From positions 1 through 64,000 of the forward strand of contig CAJLBJ010000004.1 of the NCBI GenBank assembly GCA_905204935.1: 64,000 nucleotides of DNA. The letters run 5' to 3'. Under the pieces are notes generated by a model, which made no database searches, was not told the origin of the DNA, and saw only the letters and a program-made list of their open reading frames with translations. Numbering within the stretch: position 1 is the stretch's first letter; every line of letters begins with the position of its first letter. The DNA is from an uncultured Lactobacillus sp. (GTDB lineage Bacteria > Bacillota > Bacilli > Lactobacillales > Lactobacillaceae). This document shows, piece by piece, positions 54,099 through 62,931 of this stretch. The translations under genes were made by a program, and so were the position numbers.

Positions 54099-55070
54099 AT
54101 GGAGTATCTATTACTTTCGCATGGTGAGTATGCTCAAGGCTGTTATCAAAGCTTAGAGATGATTGTTGGAGATGTTTCCAAATTTCATCCATTATGTTTT
54201 TTTGACACGATGAGCAAAGAAGAATATGCAGGACTCATAGAAGAAAAAATTAGTCAGTTACCTAAAGAAGAAGTTTGTTTAGTTGCAGATATTGTTGGAG
54301 GAACACCATTTAATTGTGCATTAGAACTACAGGCAAAATATGAAGACATTAAACTTTGTACCGGTCTATCATTGAACCTTTGTATTGTTTTAGCAACTGG
54401 TTTAGAACTTAAAGATGCAGTTTTAGAAAGTCAACAAGCAATTAAAGTATTTGAAAAGATGCAAGAAGTTGAACTACGAAGCAATCAAGTTACAACAACG
54501 ATGGCTGAAACGGTAAAAAATACCGGTTTTGATGTTCGTCAAAACTTGAATCGTTGTCAAAATCAAAGTATGCAAGAAAAAGGAATTGTAGCAATTCGTG
54601 TCGATGAACGTTTGATCCATGGTCAAGTCGCAACCATGTGGACGAACTATACTAATGCGCAACGAATTTTGATTGTTGATAATCAAACTTGTCAAGATGA
54701 TATTGCTAAAGTTGCATTAAAAACTGCGACTCCTAAAGGGGTTAAGTTGAGTATTTTAACGAAAAAAGGGGCTTTGGAAAGAATCAATGCTGGTCAATAT
54801 CAAGATCAACGTGTATTGATGTTAGCTAAACGCCCAAGTGTTTTATTCGAATTAATTCAAGCTGGTTTAAATATTGATACTTATAATATTGGCAACTGTT
54901 CTAGCCATGATGAGACATTAAAAGTTAAAAAATCAGTTTACTTATATGAAACAGAAATTAAACAAATCAATGAGTTGTTAGCACAAGGATGCAAGATTAC
55001 AGCACAAATGGTTCCAAGTGATGAACCATTGAGTATTGAACACTTTTTAAATTCAAATGAGGAGAGATGA
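54099..55070 (+). CDS. PTS EIIAB fusion, mannose family
   Basis: The 323-residue protein fuses an EIIA domain (residues about 1-125; His8 in LLLSHGEYAQG; DIVGGTPFNCAL) to an EIIB domain (about 165-320; VAIRVDERLIHGQVATMW) through a polar linker of about 40 residues. The permease at 5-7.5 kb in this window has separate A and B proteins, so the two systems are not simple duplicates. AAAGGAGGG precedes ATG 54099. It is the first gene of an operon with EIIC, EIID and a sulfatase. Confidence 0.92.
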   Translation: MEYLLLSHGEYAQGCYQSLEMIVGDVSKFHPLCFFDTMSKEEYAGLIEEKISQLPKEEVCLVADIVGGTPFNCALELQAKYEDIKLCTGLSLNLCIVLATGLELKDAVLESQQAIKVFEKMQEVELRSNQVTTTMAETVKNTGFDVRQNLNRCQNQSMQEKGIVAIRVDERLIHGQVATMWTNYTNAQRILIVDNQTCQDDIAKVALKTATPKGVKLSILTKKGALERINAGQYQDQRVLMLAKRPSVLFELIQAGLNIDTYNIGNCSSHDETLKVKKSVYLYETEIKQINELLAQGCKITAQMVPSDEPLSIEHFLNSNEER

Positions 55071-55072
55071 CA

Positions 55073-55876
55073 ATGCAAATCGAAATATGGCAATTAATTT
55101 GTTTAACTTTAATCGCATTTATTGTAACTCCCGAAGTTTTTTCGATTGCTATTTTGAAAAATCAACCGGTAATGTATGGTTTGATTACTGGAATCATTAT
55201 GGGAGATATCAAGACGGGATTATTTGTCGGCGGAACTTTACAATTGATGATTCTAGGGATTAGTACCTTTGGGGGAGCTTCAATTCCAGATTATTCAACA
55301 GGAGCAATTATTGGAACGGTTTATGCAGTTTTAGCTGGAAAAGGGGCAAATTTTGGGATTTCATTAGCTGTCCCAGTCGGTTTGTTGATGGTGCAATTAG
55401 ATGTTTTAGCCCGTTTCTTGAACGTCTTTTTAGCTGAACGGGTTGAAAAAAATGTTGAAAAAGACAATCGTAAAGGAATCGAACGGAATGTTTTAACGGG
55501 GATTTTAACTTTTGGTTTGTATCGTGCGATTCCTGTTTTCTTAATGTTACTTTTCGGTAATACTTTAATTCAATTGATTTTAAATGTTATTCCTGATTGG
55601 ATTATCAGTGGTTTAAGTGTAGCTGGTGGCTTGCTTCCTGCTGTCGGGATTGCAATCTTATTGCGCTACTTGCCATGTAAGGAACAATATCCATATCTAT
55701 TTTTAGGTTTTGTGTTATCGGCTTATTTAAAATTACCAATTATGGCAATTTCTATTATCGGTTTAGTAGCCGCAGTTTTAACTTACAAATCAATGACACA
55801 AAATACAACAACAGTTGCACCTGCACAATCAACAGGAAAGGATGAAAGCTATTATGACGGCGAATACGAAGAATGA
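55073..55876 (+). CDS. PTS EIIC, mannose family
   Basis: The 267-residue membrane protein begins MQIEIWQLICLTLIAFIVTP and contains ITGIIMGDIKTGLFVGGTLQ, LGISTFGGASIPDYSTG and the usual multi-helix layout. I chose ATG 55073 because GAGGAG lies eight bases upstream; the ATG at 55067 overlaps the previous stop as ATGA and is also possible. The 3' end overlaps the EIID gene by 23 bases. It is shorter than the 296-residue EIIC of the first mannose-family system, lacking part of the last hydrophobic region (one segment between residues 215 and 230 appears deleted). Confidence 0.88.
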   Translation: MQIEIWQLICLTLIAFIVTPEVFSIAILKNQPVMYGLITGIIMGDIKTGLFVGGTLQLMILGISTFGGASIPDYSTGAIIGTVYAVLAGKGANFGISLAVPVGLLMVQLDVLARFLNVFLAERVEKNVEKDNRKGIERNVLTGILTFGLYRAIPVFLMLLFGNTLIQLILNVIPDWIISGLSVAGGLLPAVGIAILLRYLPCKEQYPYLFLGFVLSAYLKLPIMAISIIGLVAAVLTYKSMTQNTTTVAPAQSTGKDESYYDGEYEE

Positions 55877-56660
55877 TTTAACAAAAAAAGAGCTACGCAA
55901 AATTAGTTTACGCTGGATTTTAACTAATCAAATTTGTTGGAACTATCAAACGATGATGGCCCCAGGTTATTTGTTTTCCTTGTTGCCAGTTTTATATAAG
56001 CTTTATCCCGACAAAGAACAGCGTATCGAAATGATGAAATTACATTCGCAATTCTTTAATACGAACCCAGTTTTTGGTCATATTATTGTAGCGACTGATT
56101 TAGCAACTGAAATGCAACAAGGTTATGCCTCAAAAGAAGCTGTTATGGGGTTAAAAACTGGTTTGATGGGACCAACAGCTGGAATTGGCGATAGTATTAC
56201 TGGTGTGTTAATTCCAACAATTTTTGGTTCAATCGCAGCTTATATGGCACTTGAAGGCAATCCTATCGGGGTTTTACTTTGGATCTTAGTTAACATCGCC
56301 ATCTTGATGTTTAGATACTACACCTTTGAGATTGCTTATTACCAAGGAACTAAATTAGTTGAGTTGCTTTCAGAAAAGATGAAACAAGTAACAGCTGCAG
56401 CAACTATTTTAGGGATTACCGTGGTTGGTGGCTTGATTCCAAGCGTAATTACGGCTAATGTTAAGTTAACTTTTAAAACTGGAAAAGTTAAGTTATCGAT
56501 TCAAGATTTATTAGATAAGATTTTGCCATCGATGATTCCTGTTTTATTAGTCTTTGTTTTATACTGGCTTTTAGGTAAAAAGAAAGTTTCACCAAATATG
56601 TTAATTATTGGTGTGATGCTTTTGGGGATTTTATTAAAAGCAATTGGCTTTTTAGGATAA
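55854..56660 (+). CDS. PTS EIID, mannose family
   Basis: The 268-residue EIID has ILTNQICWNYQTMMAPGYLF, KLHSQFFNTNPVFGHII, GLKTGLMGPTAGIGDSITG and the C-terminal membrane helix. I chose ATG 55854, about a dozen bases after AGGAAAGGA; ATG 55842 is too close to it. The start lies inside the end of the EIIC gene. The sulfatase gene follows 23 bases later with AGGTGAG as ribosome site, so the permease and sulfatase are co-expressed. Confidence 0.9.
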   Translation: MTANTKNDLTKKELRKISLRWILTNQICWNYQTMMAPGYLFSLLPVLYKLYPDKEQRIEMMKLHSQFFNTNPVFGHIIVATDLATEMQQGYASKEAVMGLKTGLMGPTAGIGDSITGVLIPTIFGSIAAYMALEGNPIGVLLWILVNIAILMFRYYTFEIAYYQGTKLVELLSEKMKQVTAAATILGITVVGGLIPSVITANVKLTFKTGKVKLSIQDLLDKILPSMIPVLLVFVLYWLLGKKKVSPNMLIIGVMLLGILLKAIGFLG

Positions 56661-56683
56661 TCAAATTGTTTGAGGTGAGATAA

Positions 56684-58156
56684 ATGGCTAGACCAAATGT
56701 AATTACAATTATTGCAGATGATATGGGGGCATGGGCTTGCGGTAAAGCTGCGCAAAATCAAGAAATTGTGACGCCGAATTTAGATTATTTATGTGAAGAA
56801 GGCTTATATTTTTCGAATTTTTACTGTGTATCACCGGTATGTTCACCAGCTAGAGCTTCGATTTATTCGGGTAGTATTCCTTCTTATCACGGTGTTTTTG
56901 ACTGGATTGCTTCAGGAAGTTTAGATAAAGAGCAGTTAGGTGAAATTAAGGATGCACCGGAATTTGCTAAAGAAGATAAAGCTATCCAATATATGCAAGG
57001 AATTGTCACTTATACCGAATTAATGCAAGATATTGGGTACCATTGTTCTTTGAGTGGTAAATGGCATTTGGGTGATAGCATGACACCTCAAGCTGGTTAC
57101 CAAGATTGGTATACAATTGGGCGTGGTGGTTGCGAGTATATTCATCCAGATATTATCGAAGATGGGCAGATTTCATTTAAGGATGAATACGTGACACATT
57201 TAATCACCGATAAGGCACTCGCTTATTTGGATGAATTTACCGATGGGCAACCACATTATTTAAATGTGACCTATACGGCACCACACTCACCTTGGGAAAA
57301 AGAGCAACATCCGGCTAAATATCGTGATTTATATGCGGATTGTCCGTTTGAATCAACCCCAGATTTACCAAATCATCCATGGCAAGTTGCTTCTTGTCCG
57401 GTTCCAAGCGACGAACAAAAACGCCGTGAATATTTGACTGGTTATTATGCAGCAATTAGTGCAATGGATGAAGGGATCGGTAAAATCATTGCTAAGTTAA
57501 AACAATTAGGTGTTTATGAAGATACCTTGATTATTTTTACTTCCGATAATGGCATGAGCATGGGGCATCACGGAATTTGGGGTAAAGGTAACGGGACTTT
57601 CCCATTGAATATGTATGATAGTGCGGTTAAAGTGCCGATGATTATGTCATGGCCTAAGATGTTTGCTAAAGGTAAAGTCATTGAAAATAATCGTAGTCAC
57701 TATGATATTTTCCCAACGCTAGTAGACTATTTACAATTACCAACAACTAAGTTACAAGATAAAGATTTACCAGGTAAATCTTTACGGCCAGTAATCGAAA
57801 ATGATGTTGTCTGCGATGAACCCGAAGATACGATTATCTTTGATGAATATGGGGCAACACGTATGATTAGAAATGAACGCTTTAAGTTAGTCAAACGTTT
57901 CCCTTATGGTCCAGATGAATTCTATGATCTAAGTAGTGATCCACAAGAAGAAGTTAACTTGATTGATGCTAAGCAATATCAAGCAGAAATTAAAACCTTA
58001 TATCAAAAAATGATTGCTTGGTTCAACCGTTACGCCGATCCAGCAATCGATGGAACACGTGAAGCGGTTAGTGGCTCAGGTCAATTAAAACTAGCCGGCG
58101 CTAAAGGCGATGGCCAAAATGTGTATCGCCCGATTAAACAACATATGTTTGAATAA
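56684..58156 (+). CDS. Cytoplasmic type I sulfatase (Cys-type formylglycine)
   Basis: The 490-residue protein has the sulfatase N-terminus MARPNVITIIADDMGAWACG with the metal-binding aspartates. The formylglycine motif is CSPAR (Cys53), and GKWHLG and FTSDNGMSMGHHG follow, all expected for S1 sulfatases. There is no signal peptide, so it acts inside the cell on imported sulfated sugar, probably after PTS phosphorylation. Cys53 needs an anaerobic sulfatase-maturating enzyme or FGE, and neither is in the window. The operon with a mannose-family PTS suggests sulfated N-acetylhexosamine or galactose from mucin or glycosaminoglycans. Confidence 0.92.
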   Translation: MARPNVITIIADDMGAWACGKAAQNQEIVTPNLDYLCEEGLYFSNFYCVSPVCSPARASIYSGSIPSYHGVFDWIASGSLDKEQLGEIKDAPEFAKEDKAIQYMQGIVTYTELMQDIGYHCSLSGKWHLGDSMTPQAGYQDWYTIGRGGCEYIHPDIIEDGQISFKDEYVTHLITDKALAYLDEFTDGQPHYLNVTYTAPHSPWEKEQHPAKYRDLYADCPFESTPDLPNHPWQVASCPVPSDEQKRREYLTGYYAAISAMDEGIGKIIAKLKQLGVYEDTLIIFTSDNGMSMGHHGIWGKGNGTFPLNMYDSAVKVPMIMSWPKMFAKGKVIENNRSHYDIFPTLVDYLQLPTTKLQDKDLPGKSLRPVIENDVVCDEPEDTIIFDEYGATRMIRNERFKLVKRFPYGPDEFYDLSSDPQEEVNLIDAKQYQAEIKTLYQKMIAWFNRYADPAIDGTREAVSGSGQLKLAGAKGDGQNVYRPIKQHMFE

Positions 58157-58227
58157 AAGCGGCTCTTTGTCATATCGGATTGATGAAGTAGTCACCCAAG
58201 ATTAAAGTTATTAATTTTGATTTTTGA

Positions 58228-58267
58228 GCTCTCTTTACTGAGTTTTCCAGTGAAGAGAGCTTTTTTT
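58228..58267 (+). terminator. Terminator after the sulfatase operon
   Basis: GCTCTCTTTACTG (58228-58240) pairs with CAGTGAAGAGAGC (58248-58260, one mismatch), followed by a seven-T run. Confidence 0.85.
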
Positions 58268-58330
58268 GTTTTTTTATAAAAAATTAGGACCAATAGAAAT
58301 TCTATCAGTCCTAAAAATTATAGAGCCCGA

Positions 58331-58395
58331 AAAGACCCACGCCAAATTTTTTGACGTGGGCCTTTATTTTATATTGAAGCTGATTTTTCAGCCTC
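58331..58395 (-). repeat. Double-hairpin 3' element with terminator (copy 2)
   Basis: On the minus strand, 32 bases after the ROK kinase stop, GAGGCTGA pairs with TCAGCTTC, then a second stem uses GGCCCACGTC and GGCGTGGGTC. The order and several blocks (GAGGCTGAAAAA, CAGCTTCAATA, CACGTCAA) match the element after xpkA at 26481-26547. Confidence 0.75.
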
Positions 58396-58426
58396 TTTTA
58401 TGGATGGATGAGTAAGTTAGTTTTTA

Positions 58427-59284
58427 TTATTTATTTTGGTCTAAAAAGTTGTAAGCCGCGCCTAGTAAGTTGGCATCGTTTTGATAATGACAACAAACGA
58501 TTTCTGGCATGACTTCAGGAATTAATTCTTGTTCTAATGTTTGCTTGAGGTAACCCCGAATTTTTTCAGGAAGTTCACTGCGAGCAGAGACACCACCACC
58601 TAAAATAATAATTTCTGGATCAAGACTAACTTGCAAGTTGTAAATCAAGTTAGCAATATTTTGATACATTTCTTCTAAAACTTCATGAGCTAAAGTATCG
58701 CCGTTAGCTTCAAGTTCAAATAACTCGATACCTGAAACTTCCCGCCCACTAAGCTTGGCGTATTTAGCGGCCGCCTTAACAACTGTTCCGTTGCCACTTA
58801 AATTAGTTTCTTGGCGGTTTTTCATCAAGCCAAATTCGCCACCAAAAAGATGTGAACCTTTATAGATTTGACCGTTGATAAAGACGGCTCCACCTACACC
58901 GGTCCCTAAGACGACAAAGGCTGCGTTTTGATAGCCTTGACCAGCCCCACTTTTCATTTCACAAATTCCGGCACAATTGGCATCATTTTCGATGGCAACC
59001 GGTAAACCAAAGGCTGCTTCAAATTCATCAAAAATTGGTCGTTGATGAATATAAGGAACAGCACTTAGGCCTTCAATAACACGTTTTTTGGCGTTGACAG
59101 TCCCAGGAGCACTTAAAGCTACTCCGGTGATAGTTTCATCATAGCTGTCAAGGACACTTTTCATTTGACTAAGCATTTCTTCAAAAGTTTTAGGCGTTGG
59201 AAATTTAGCTTGATGACTGATCTTTCCGTCATCAAATAATCCACATTTGACAAAAGTTCCACCAATATCAAAAACAGCTAACAT
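58427..59284 (-). CDS. ROK-family sugar kinase
   Basis: The 285-residue protein has the ROK ATP-binding N-terminus MLAVFDIGGTFVKCGLFDDG, a sugar-binding IENDANCAG, VVLGTGVGGAVFINGQIYKG and the C-terminal IILGGGVSARSEL. The usual zinc-binding CxCGxxGC motif is absent; the region reads GGEFGLMKNRQETNLSGNG. Such zinc-less ROK proteins include beta-glucoside kinases (BglK type). The ribosome site AAAGGAGG precedes ATG 59284. It follows the GH1 gene in one operon, so it may phosphorylate the disaccharide or the released hexose. The exact sugar cannot be read from the sequence. Confidence 0.88.
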   Translation of the reverse strand: MLAVFDIGGTFVKCGLFDDGKISHQAKFPTPKTFEEMLSQMKSVLDSYDETITGVALSAPGTVNAKKRVIEGLSAVPYIHQRPIFDEFEAAFGLPVAIENDANCAGICEMKSGAGQGYQNAAFVVLGTGVGGAVFINGQIYKGSHLFGGEFGLMKNRQETNLSGNGTVVKAAAKYAKLSGREVSGIELFELEANGDTLAHEVLEEMYQNIANLIYNLQVSLDPEIIILGGGVSARSELPEKIRGYLKQTLEQELIPEVMPEIVCCHYQNDANLLGAAYNFLDQNK

Positions 59285-59302
59285 ATTAGATTCCTCCTTT
59301 AA

Positions 59303-60679
59303 TTAAAAACTATTGTTATGTGCGACTTCTTTAAACCATAAGCCACTCTTTTTGATGCTGCGTTCAAAATTGTTATCTAAATCAACGCGATAAAAGCCGT
59401 AGCGATTGCGATAACCGTTTAACCAAGACCAACAATCGACAAAAGTCCAACTGTGGTAACCAAAACAGTTACTGCCGGCTTGAATACCTTTGTACAAATA
59501 TTCCAGGTGGTCTTGCATAAATTCGATGCGATAATCATCTTCAATCATGCCATCTGCATTTAAGAAGCGTTCTTCATCGGCCACGCCCATCCCATTTTCG
59601 CTGACATACCAAGGAATGTTGTTGTATTGGTCTTTCATCATGATGGCCACGTCATAAATGGCTTGTGGATAGATTTCCCAACCACGGTATGGGTTGATTT
59701 TCTTTTCTGGCCAGTCATAAGGTTCATATAAGTTTTCGGGCATCTTAGCAGGTGTTAGTGGCTGACTAGGTGCCTTGACACGGCGGGGTTGATAGTAGTT
59801 TAAGCCGATAAAATCAACGGTATATGCCTTGATCAAGGCCTTATCTTCGGGTAAAACTTGTGGCGTTAATTCATGGAGTTTGACCAAATCAATCAATTCT
59901 TGTGGAATCTCACCTTTGACAGCAGGGTCTAAGAAACTTTGAGTGTTTAATAAATCAGCGGCTTGTTTAGCTGCCAAATCTTGGGGGCTGTCACTGCGCG
60001 CATAAGCAGGTGAAATATTTAAGATAATGCCAACTTGTCCATCGGGAATTGTTTGGCGAAAGGCTTTAACTGCACAAACATGGGCCATTAAAGTGTGATA
60101 GCCAACTTGGACTGCTTTTTTAAAGTCAACGATGGCAGGATAGTGGAATTGATACAAGTAACCACATTCGACATGGACCATGGGCTCGTTAAAAGTTGTC
60201 CACATTTTGACCAAATCACCAAATTGTTCAAAGGCTGTCTTAGCATAAAAAGCAAAGGCATCAACTGCTTTGCGACTTTCCCAACCACCTTTTTGCATCA
60301 GCCACATTGGCATATCAAAGTGGAAAAGATTGATGATAGGCTTAACGCCATGATCTAACATACAAGTAAAGTAGTCACGGTAAAACTTGACCGCTTCTTG
60401 GTTTAAGTTTTTGCCATCAGGTAAAAGGCGTGTCCAAGAAATCGATGTTCTCAGGGAATTTAAACCAATATCTTGCATTCTTTGACAATCTTGGCGATAC
60501 ATTTCATAAACATTAGATGTATCTTTGGGACCTTGATTTTCGTTGAATTTTTCTGGCGCAATTTCAAACCAATAATCCCAAGTTGAAGCGGATTTGCCGT
60601 TTAATAAGCTATGACCTTCTGTTTGAGGGGCAGAAGTAGCTGCACCCCACAAGAAGTTTTTAGGAAATGTTTTTGTCAT
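59303..60679 (-). CDS. GH1 beta-glycosidase
   Basis: The 458-residue GH1 enzyme has FLWGAATSAPQTEGH at the N-terminus, the acid/base glutamate in WTTFNEPMV and the nucleophile in WYVSENGMG. In 6-phospho-glycosidases the RYG motif near the C-terminus is preceded by Lys (KRYG); here it reads NGYRNRYGFYRVD, with Asn in that place. The other GH1 in the window has the Lys. This suggests an unphosphorylated glycoside substrate, in keeping with the adjacent ROK kinase. I chose ATG 60679 because GAAGG lies before it; ATG 60697 lies upstream of that ribosome site. Confidence 0.88.
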   Translation of the reverse strand: MTKTFPKNFLWGAATSAPQTEGHSLLNGKSASTWDYWFEIAPEKFNENQGPKDTSNVYEMYRQDCQRMQDIGLNSLRTSISWTRLLPDGKNLNQEAVKFYRDYFTCMLDHGVKPIINLFHFDMPMWLMQKGGWESRKAVDAFAFYAKTAFEQFGDLVKMWTTFNEPMVHVECGYLYQFHYPAIVDFKKAVQVGYHTLMAHVCAVKAFRQTIPDGQVGIILNISPAYARSDSPQDLAAKQAADLLNTQSFLDPAVKGEIPQELIDLVKLHELTPQVLPEDKALIKAYTVDFIGLNYYQPRRVKAPSQPLTPAKMPENLYEPYDWPEKKINPYRGWEIYPQAIYDVAIMMKDQYNNIPWYVSENGMGVADEERFLNADGMIEDDYRIEFMQDHLEYLYKGIQAGSNCFGYHSWTFVDCWSWLNGYRNRYGFYRVDLDNNFERSIKKSGLWFKEVAHNNSF

Positions 60680-60700
60680 AAAAAGACCTTCTTTCATGGA

Positions 60701-61414
60701 TTAAAGTTGACGATGAACGTCTAAGACGAATTTAGAGTGATCGTTGATAAAGTAAGATTTTGAATATTCAAACGGGCGGCCCGTTTGATCATAAGCCGTT
60801 TGTTCGATGACAAGCACCGGACTATTAGGCGCGATATTTAACGCCGCCGCAACTTCTGGGCTAGCGCCTTGGGCATAAACGATGCGCCGCGCATCGGTTA
60901 GCTGTAATTTGGCCACACTACCTAAGTAATCATAAAGTGAGCCTTTGAGAATCTCCTTATCAAGTGGCGCAATCTCGGTTGGCATCAAGGTATGCTCATA
61001 GCTGTAATATTCTTGATTGATAAAGCGGACACGCTTGATTTCATAAACAGGTTGAGTCTTATTGATGTTAAGGTTTCTTTGTTCGGCTTCATCGGGTAAA
61101 CGAGCATCAAAATGCAAGATCTTACTTTTGATATCTTGATCGCGATGAGAATAAACAACCCCTACTGGTGAATCAAGGGGTAACATTTCATCGGTAGCAT
61201 CTCCAAGCCGCACTCTAACATATGTCCCAGCCCCTTGTTTACTGTAAATTAGTCCTTCATTGCTCAGAAGCTGGAGGGCTTTTTTAAGTGTTAATCGGCT
61301 GACATTATATTTGGCAATCAGTTCTTCTTGAGTGGGTAAGGGCTGACCGGAACGATAGTGATTAGTTAAGATATCTTTTCTAATGTCCGAATAAATTTCG
61401 CGATAACGGTACAT
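60701..61414 (-). CDS. GntR/HutC-family regulator
   Basis: The 237-residue protein has an N-terminal winged helix (LPTQEELIAKYNVSRLTLKKALQLLSNEGLIYSKQGAGTYV) and a UTRA domain ending FEYSKSYFINDHSKFVLDVHR. I chose ATG 61414 because AAAGGA lies eight bases before it; the ATG at 61423 overlaps the ribosome site. It leads the GH1-ROK operon and is divergent from the EIIC-GH38 operon. The TACAAATTTT repeats in both promoters may be its operators. It is distinct in sequence from the other two GntR proteins in the window. Confidence 0.88.
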   Translation of the reverse strand: MYRYREIYSDIRKDILTNHYRSGQPLPTQEELIAKYNVSRLTLKKALQLLSNEGLIYSKQGAGTYVRVRLGDATDEMLPLDSPVGVVYSHRDQDIKSKILHFDARLPDEAEQRNLNINKTQPVYEIKRVRFINQEYYSYEHTLMPTEIAPLDKEILKGSLYDYLGSVAKLQLTDARRIVYAQGASPEVAAALNIAPNSPVLVIEQTAYDQTGRPFEYSKSYFINDHSKFVLDVHRQL

Positions 61415-61446
61415 ATCAGTCATCCTTTCTAAATTATAACGTCTAA

Positions 61447-61548
61447 ACAAATTATACCACACTGTCAAAATTTGTATTATCATTTTAGAAAAAAGACTTT
61501 ACAAATTTTTGAGATATGCGTATAATGCCAAATGTAAGAAAGCGTTTG
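61447..61548. promoter_or_regulatory. Divergent promoter region with shared operator-like repeats and cre
   Basis: For the plus-strand EIIC gene: TTTACA (61498-61503), 17 bases, TATAAT (61521-61526), with ACAAATTTTTGA across the -35. On the minus strand ACAAATTTTGACA and a TATAAT lie before the gntR gene, and ACAAATT/AATTTGT form an inverted pair. The shared ACAAATTTT element is a candidate GntR operator. AGAAAGCGTTTGAT (61537-61550 region) resembles cre. Confidence 0.55.
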
Positions 61549-61579
61549 ATTACAAAAAATTGTTTTAGGAGAGTTTTAC

Positions 61580-62911
61580 ATGAATATTAACAAACTTCAA
61601 GCACCATTGTTGAAAGCATCGACATGGGTTCAAAACAACTTAATTTTACAAGCGATAAAAAATGCTTTTGTGCGTACAATTCCGTTTACAGTAGTTGGAT
61701 CTTTTTCCAATCTTATCAAGATGCAACTAGATGCACTTATTAAAGCTAAAGACATTCAAAATGCCTGGGTAATCAATACTAGCAATTTATTTGGTTATAT
61801 CGGAACTGCGACATTAGGAATCGTTGGTTTGATTGTTGTTTTATCTTCAGCTTATTCATATGCAGTAGAATTAAAACGAAAAGATAAGAATAAAAATTTA
61901 AATCCTATCATTGCAACTTTATTAGCTTTATCAGCTTATTTTGTAATGGTGCCAAACAATGTTAATTATTTAGACAATAAAGCCAAGGTAATTGAAGGAT
62001 TTGCGACAAGTTTCTTTAGTTATGAAGGAATGTTTACAGCCTTAATCGTTGGAATGATTGCGGTAGCTTTATTTGCAGCATTTAGTCGTTCTAAATTTAC
62101 GTTTAAAATGCCAGATAGCGTGCCACAAAATGTTTTTGATTCATTTTTTGCTTTGATTCCAATCGCTGAAGTACTATTGATTTTTGGTGTGATTCGTATC
62201 ATCATTCAATCTTTAGGCTATGCTTCTTTGATTCAAATGATTTCTAAGATTTTAATTGATCCTTTATTGGTAGTCGGAACGGGCTTGCCTGCAATCATTG
62301 TTGTCATTTTAATTGAACAAATTTTATGGTTCTTAGGTTTACATGGTTTTAATATCGTATGGGGCGTAATGTCAGCCTTTTGGTTACCATTGTTCTTGCA
62401 AAATGTCTCTAAATTTGCGGAAACACAAAGTTTTGCCGGTATCTCAATTTCACCTAATACAATGACTAATGTTTATGCGATGATAGGTGGTTCGGGTGCT
62501 ACATTTGGTTTGATTATTGCGATGTTAATCTTCACTAGAAAAGGCGAAAAAGAACGAGAAATTGCTAAATTAGCCTTGGTTCCAGGATGTTTTGGTATCA
62601 ATGAACCTGTTATCTTTGGGTTACCAATTGTGCTAAATCCAATTATGTTTATTCCTTGGATTGTTGTTCCGTTGTTAAATGCGATTATCGCTTATGTTGT
62701 TACTTCTATTGGTTGGGTTGTTCCATTGGTTGTTTTGAATTCAGGAAATGAACCAATTTTCTTGAGTACATGGATTTTAGGGGCATTCCATATAAGTCCA
62801 GTTATTTTAACGTTAGTCTTAGTAATTTTAGACGTTTTGATTTATTCACCATTTGTGATTATTAACCAAAGAAATGAACGTCAATTAGCTCATCAACAAG
62901 GTTTAGTTTAA
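61580..62911 (+). CDS. celB: PTS EIIC, lactose/cellobiose family
   Basis: The 443-residue membrane protein has the CelB-type layout: about ten hydrophobic segments, KFTFKMPDSVPQNVFDSFFALIP, LGLHGFNIVWGVM and the conserved loop KLALVPGCFGINEPVIFGLP. EIIA and EIIB partners are not adjacent, so it must share those encoded elsewhere. AGGAGAG precedes ATG 61580. It leads an operon with the GH38 gene 20 bases downstream. It could also be the surviving permease for the bglA-type enzyme at 27.5 kb, whose own EIIC is broken. Confidence 0.92.
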   Translation: MNINKLQAPLLKASTWVQNNLILQAIKNAFVRTIPFTVVGSFSNLIKMQLDALIKAKDIQNAWVINTSNLFGYIGTATLGIVGLIVVLSSAYSYAVELKRKDKNKNLNPIIATLLALSAYFVMVPNNVNYLDNKAKVIEGFATSFFSYEGMFTALIVGMIAVALFAAFSRSKFTFKMPDSVPQNVFDSFFALIPIAEVLLIFGVIRIIIQSLGYASLIQMISKILIDPLLVVGTGLPAIIVVILIEQILWFLGLHGFNIVWGVMSAFWLPLFLQNVSKFAETQSFAGISISPNTMTNVYAMIGGSGATFGLIIAMLIFTRKGEKEREIAKLALVPGCFGINEPVIFGLPIVLNPIMFIPWIVVPLLNAIIAYVVTSIGWVVPLVVLNSGNEPIFLSTWILGAFHISPVILTLVLVILDVLIYSPFVIINQRNERQLAHQQGLV

Positions 62912-62931
62912 TTAGAAAAGAGAGTTAAACA

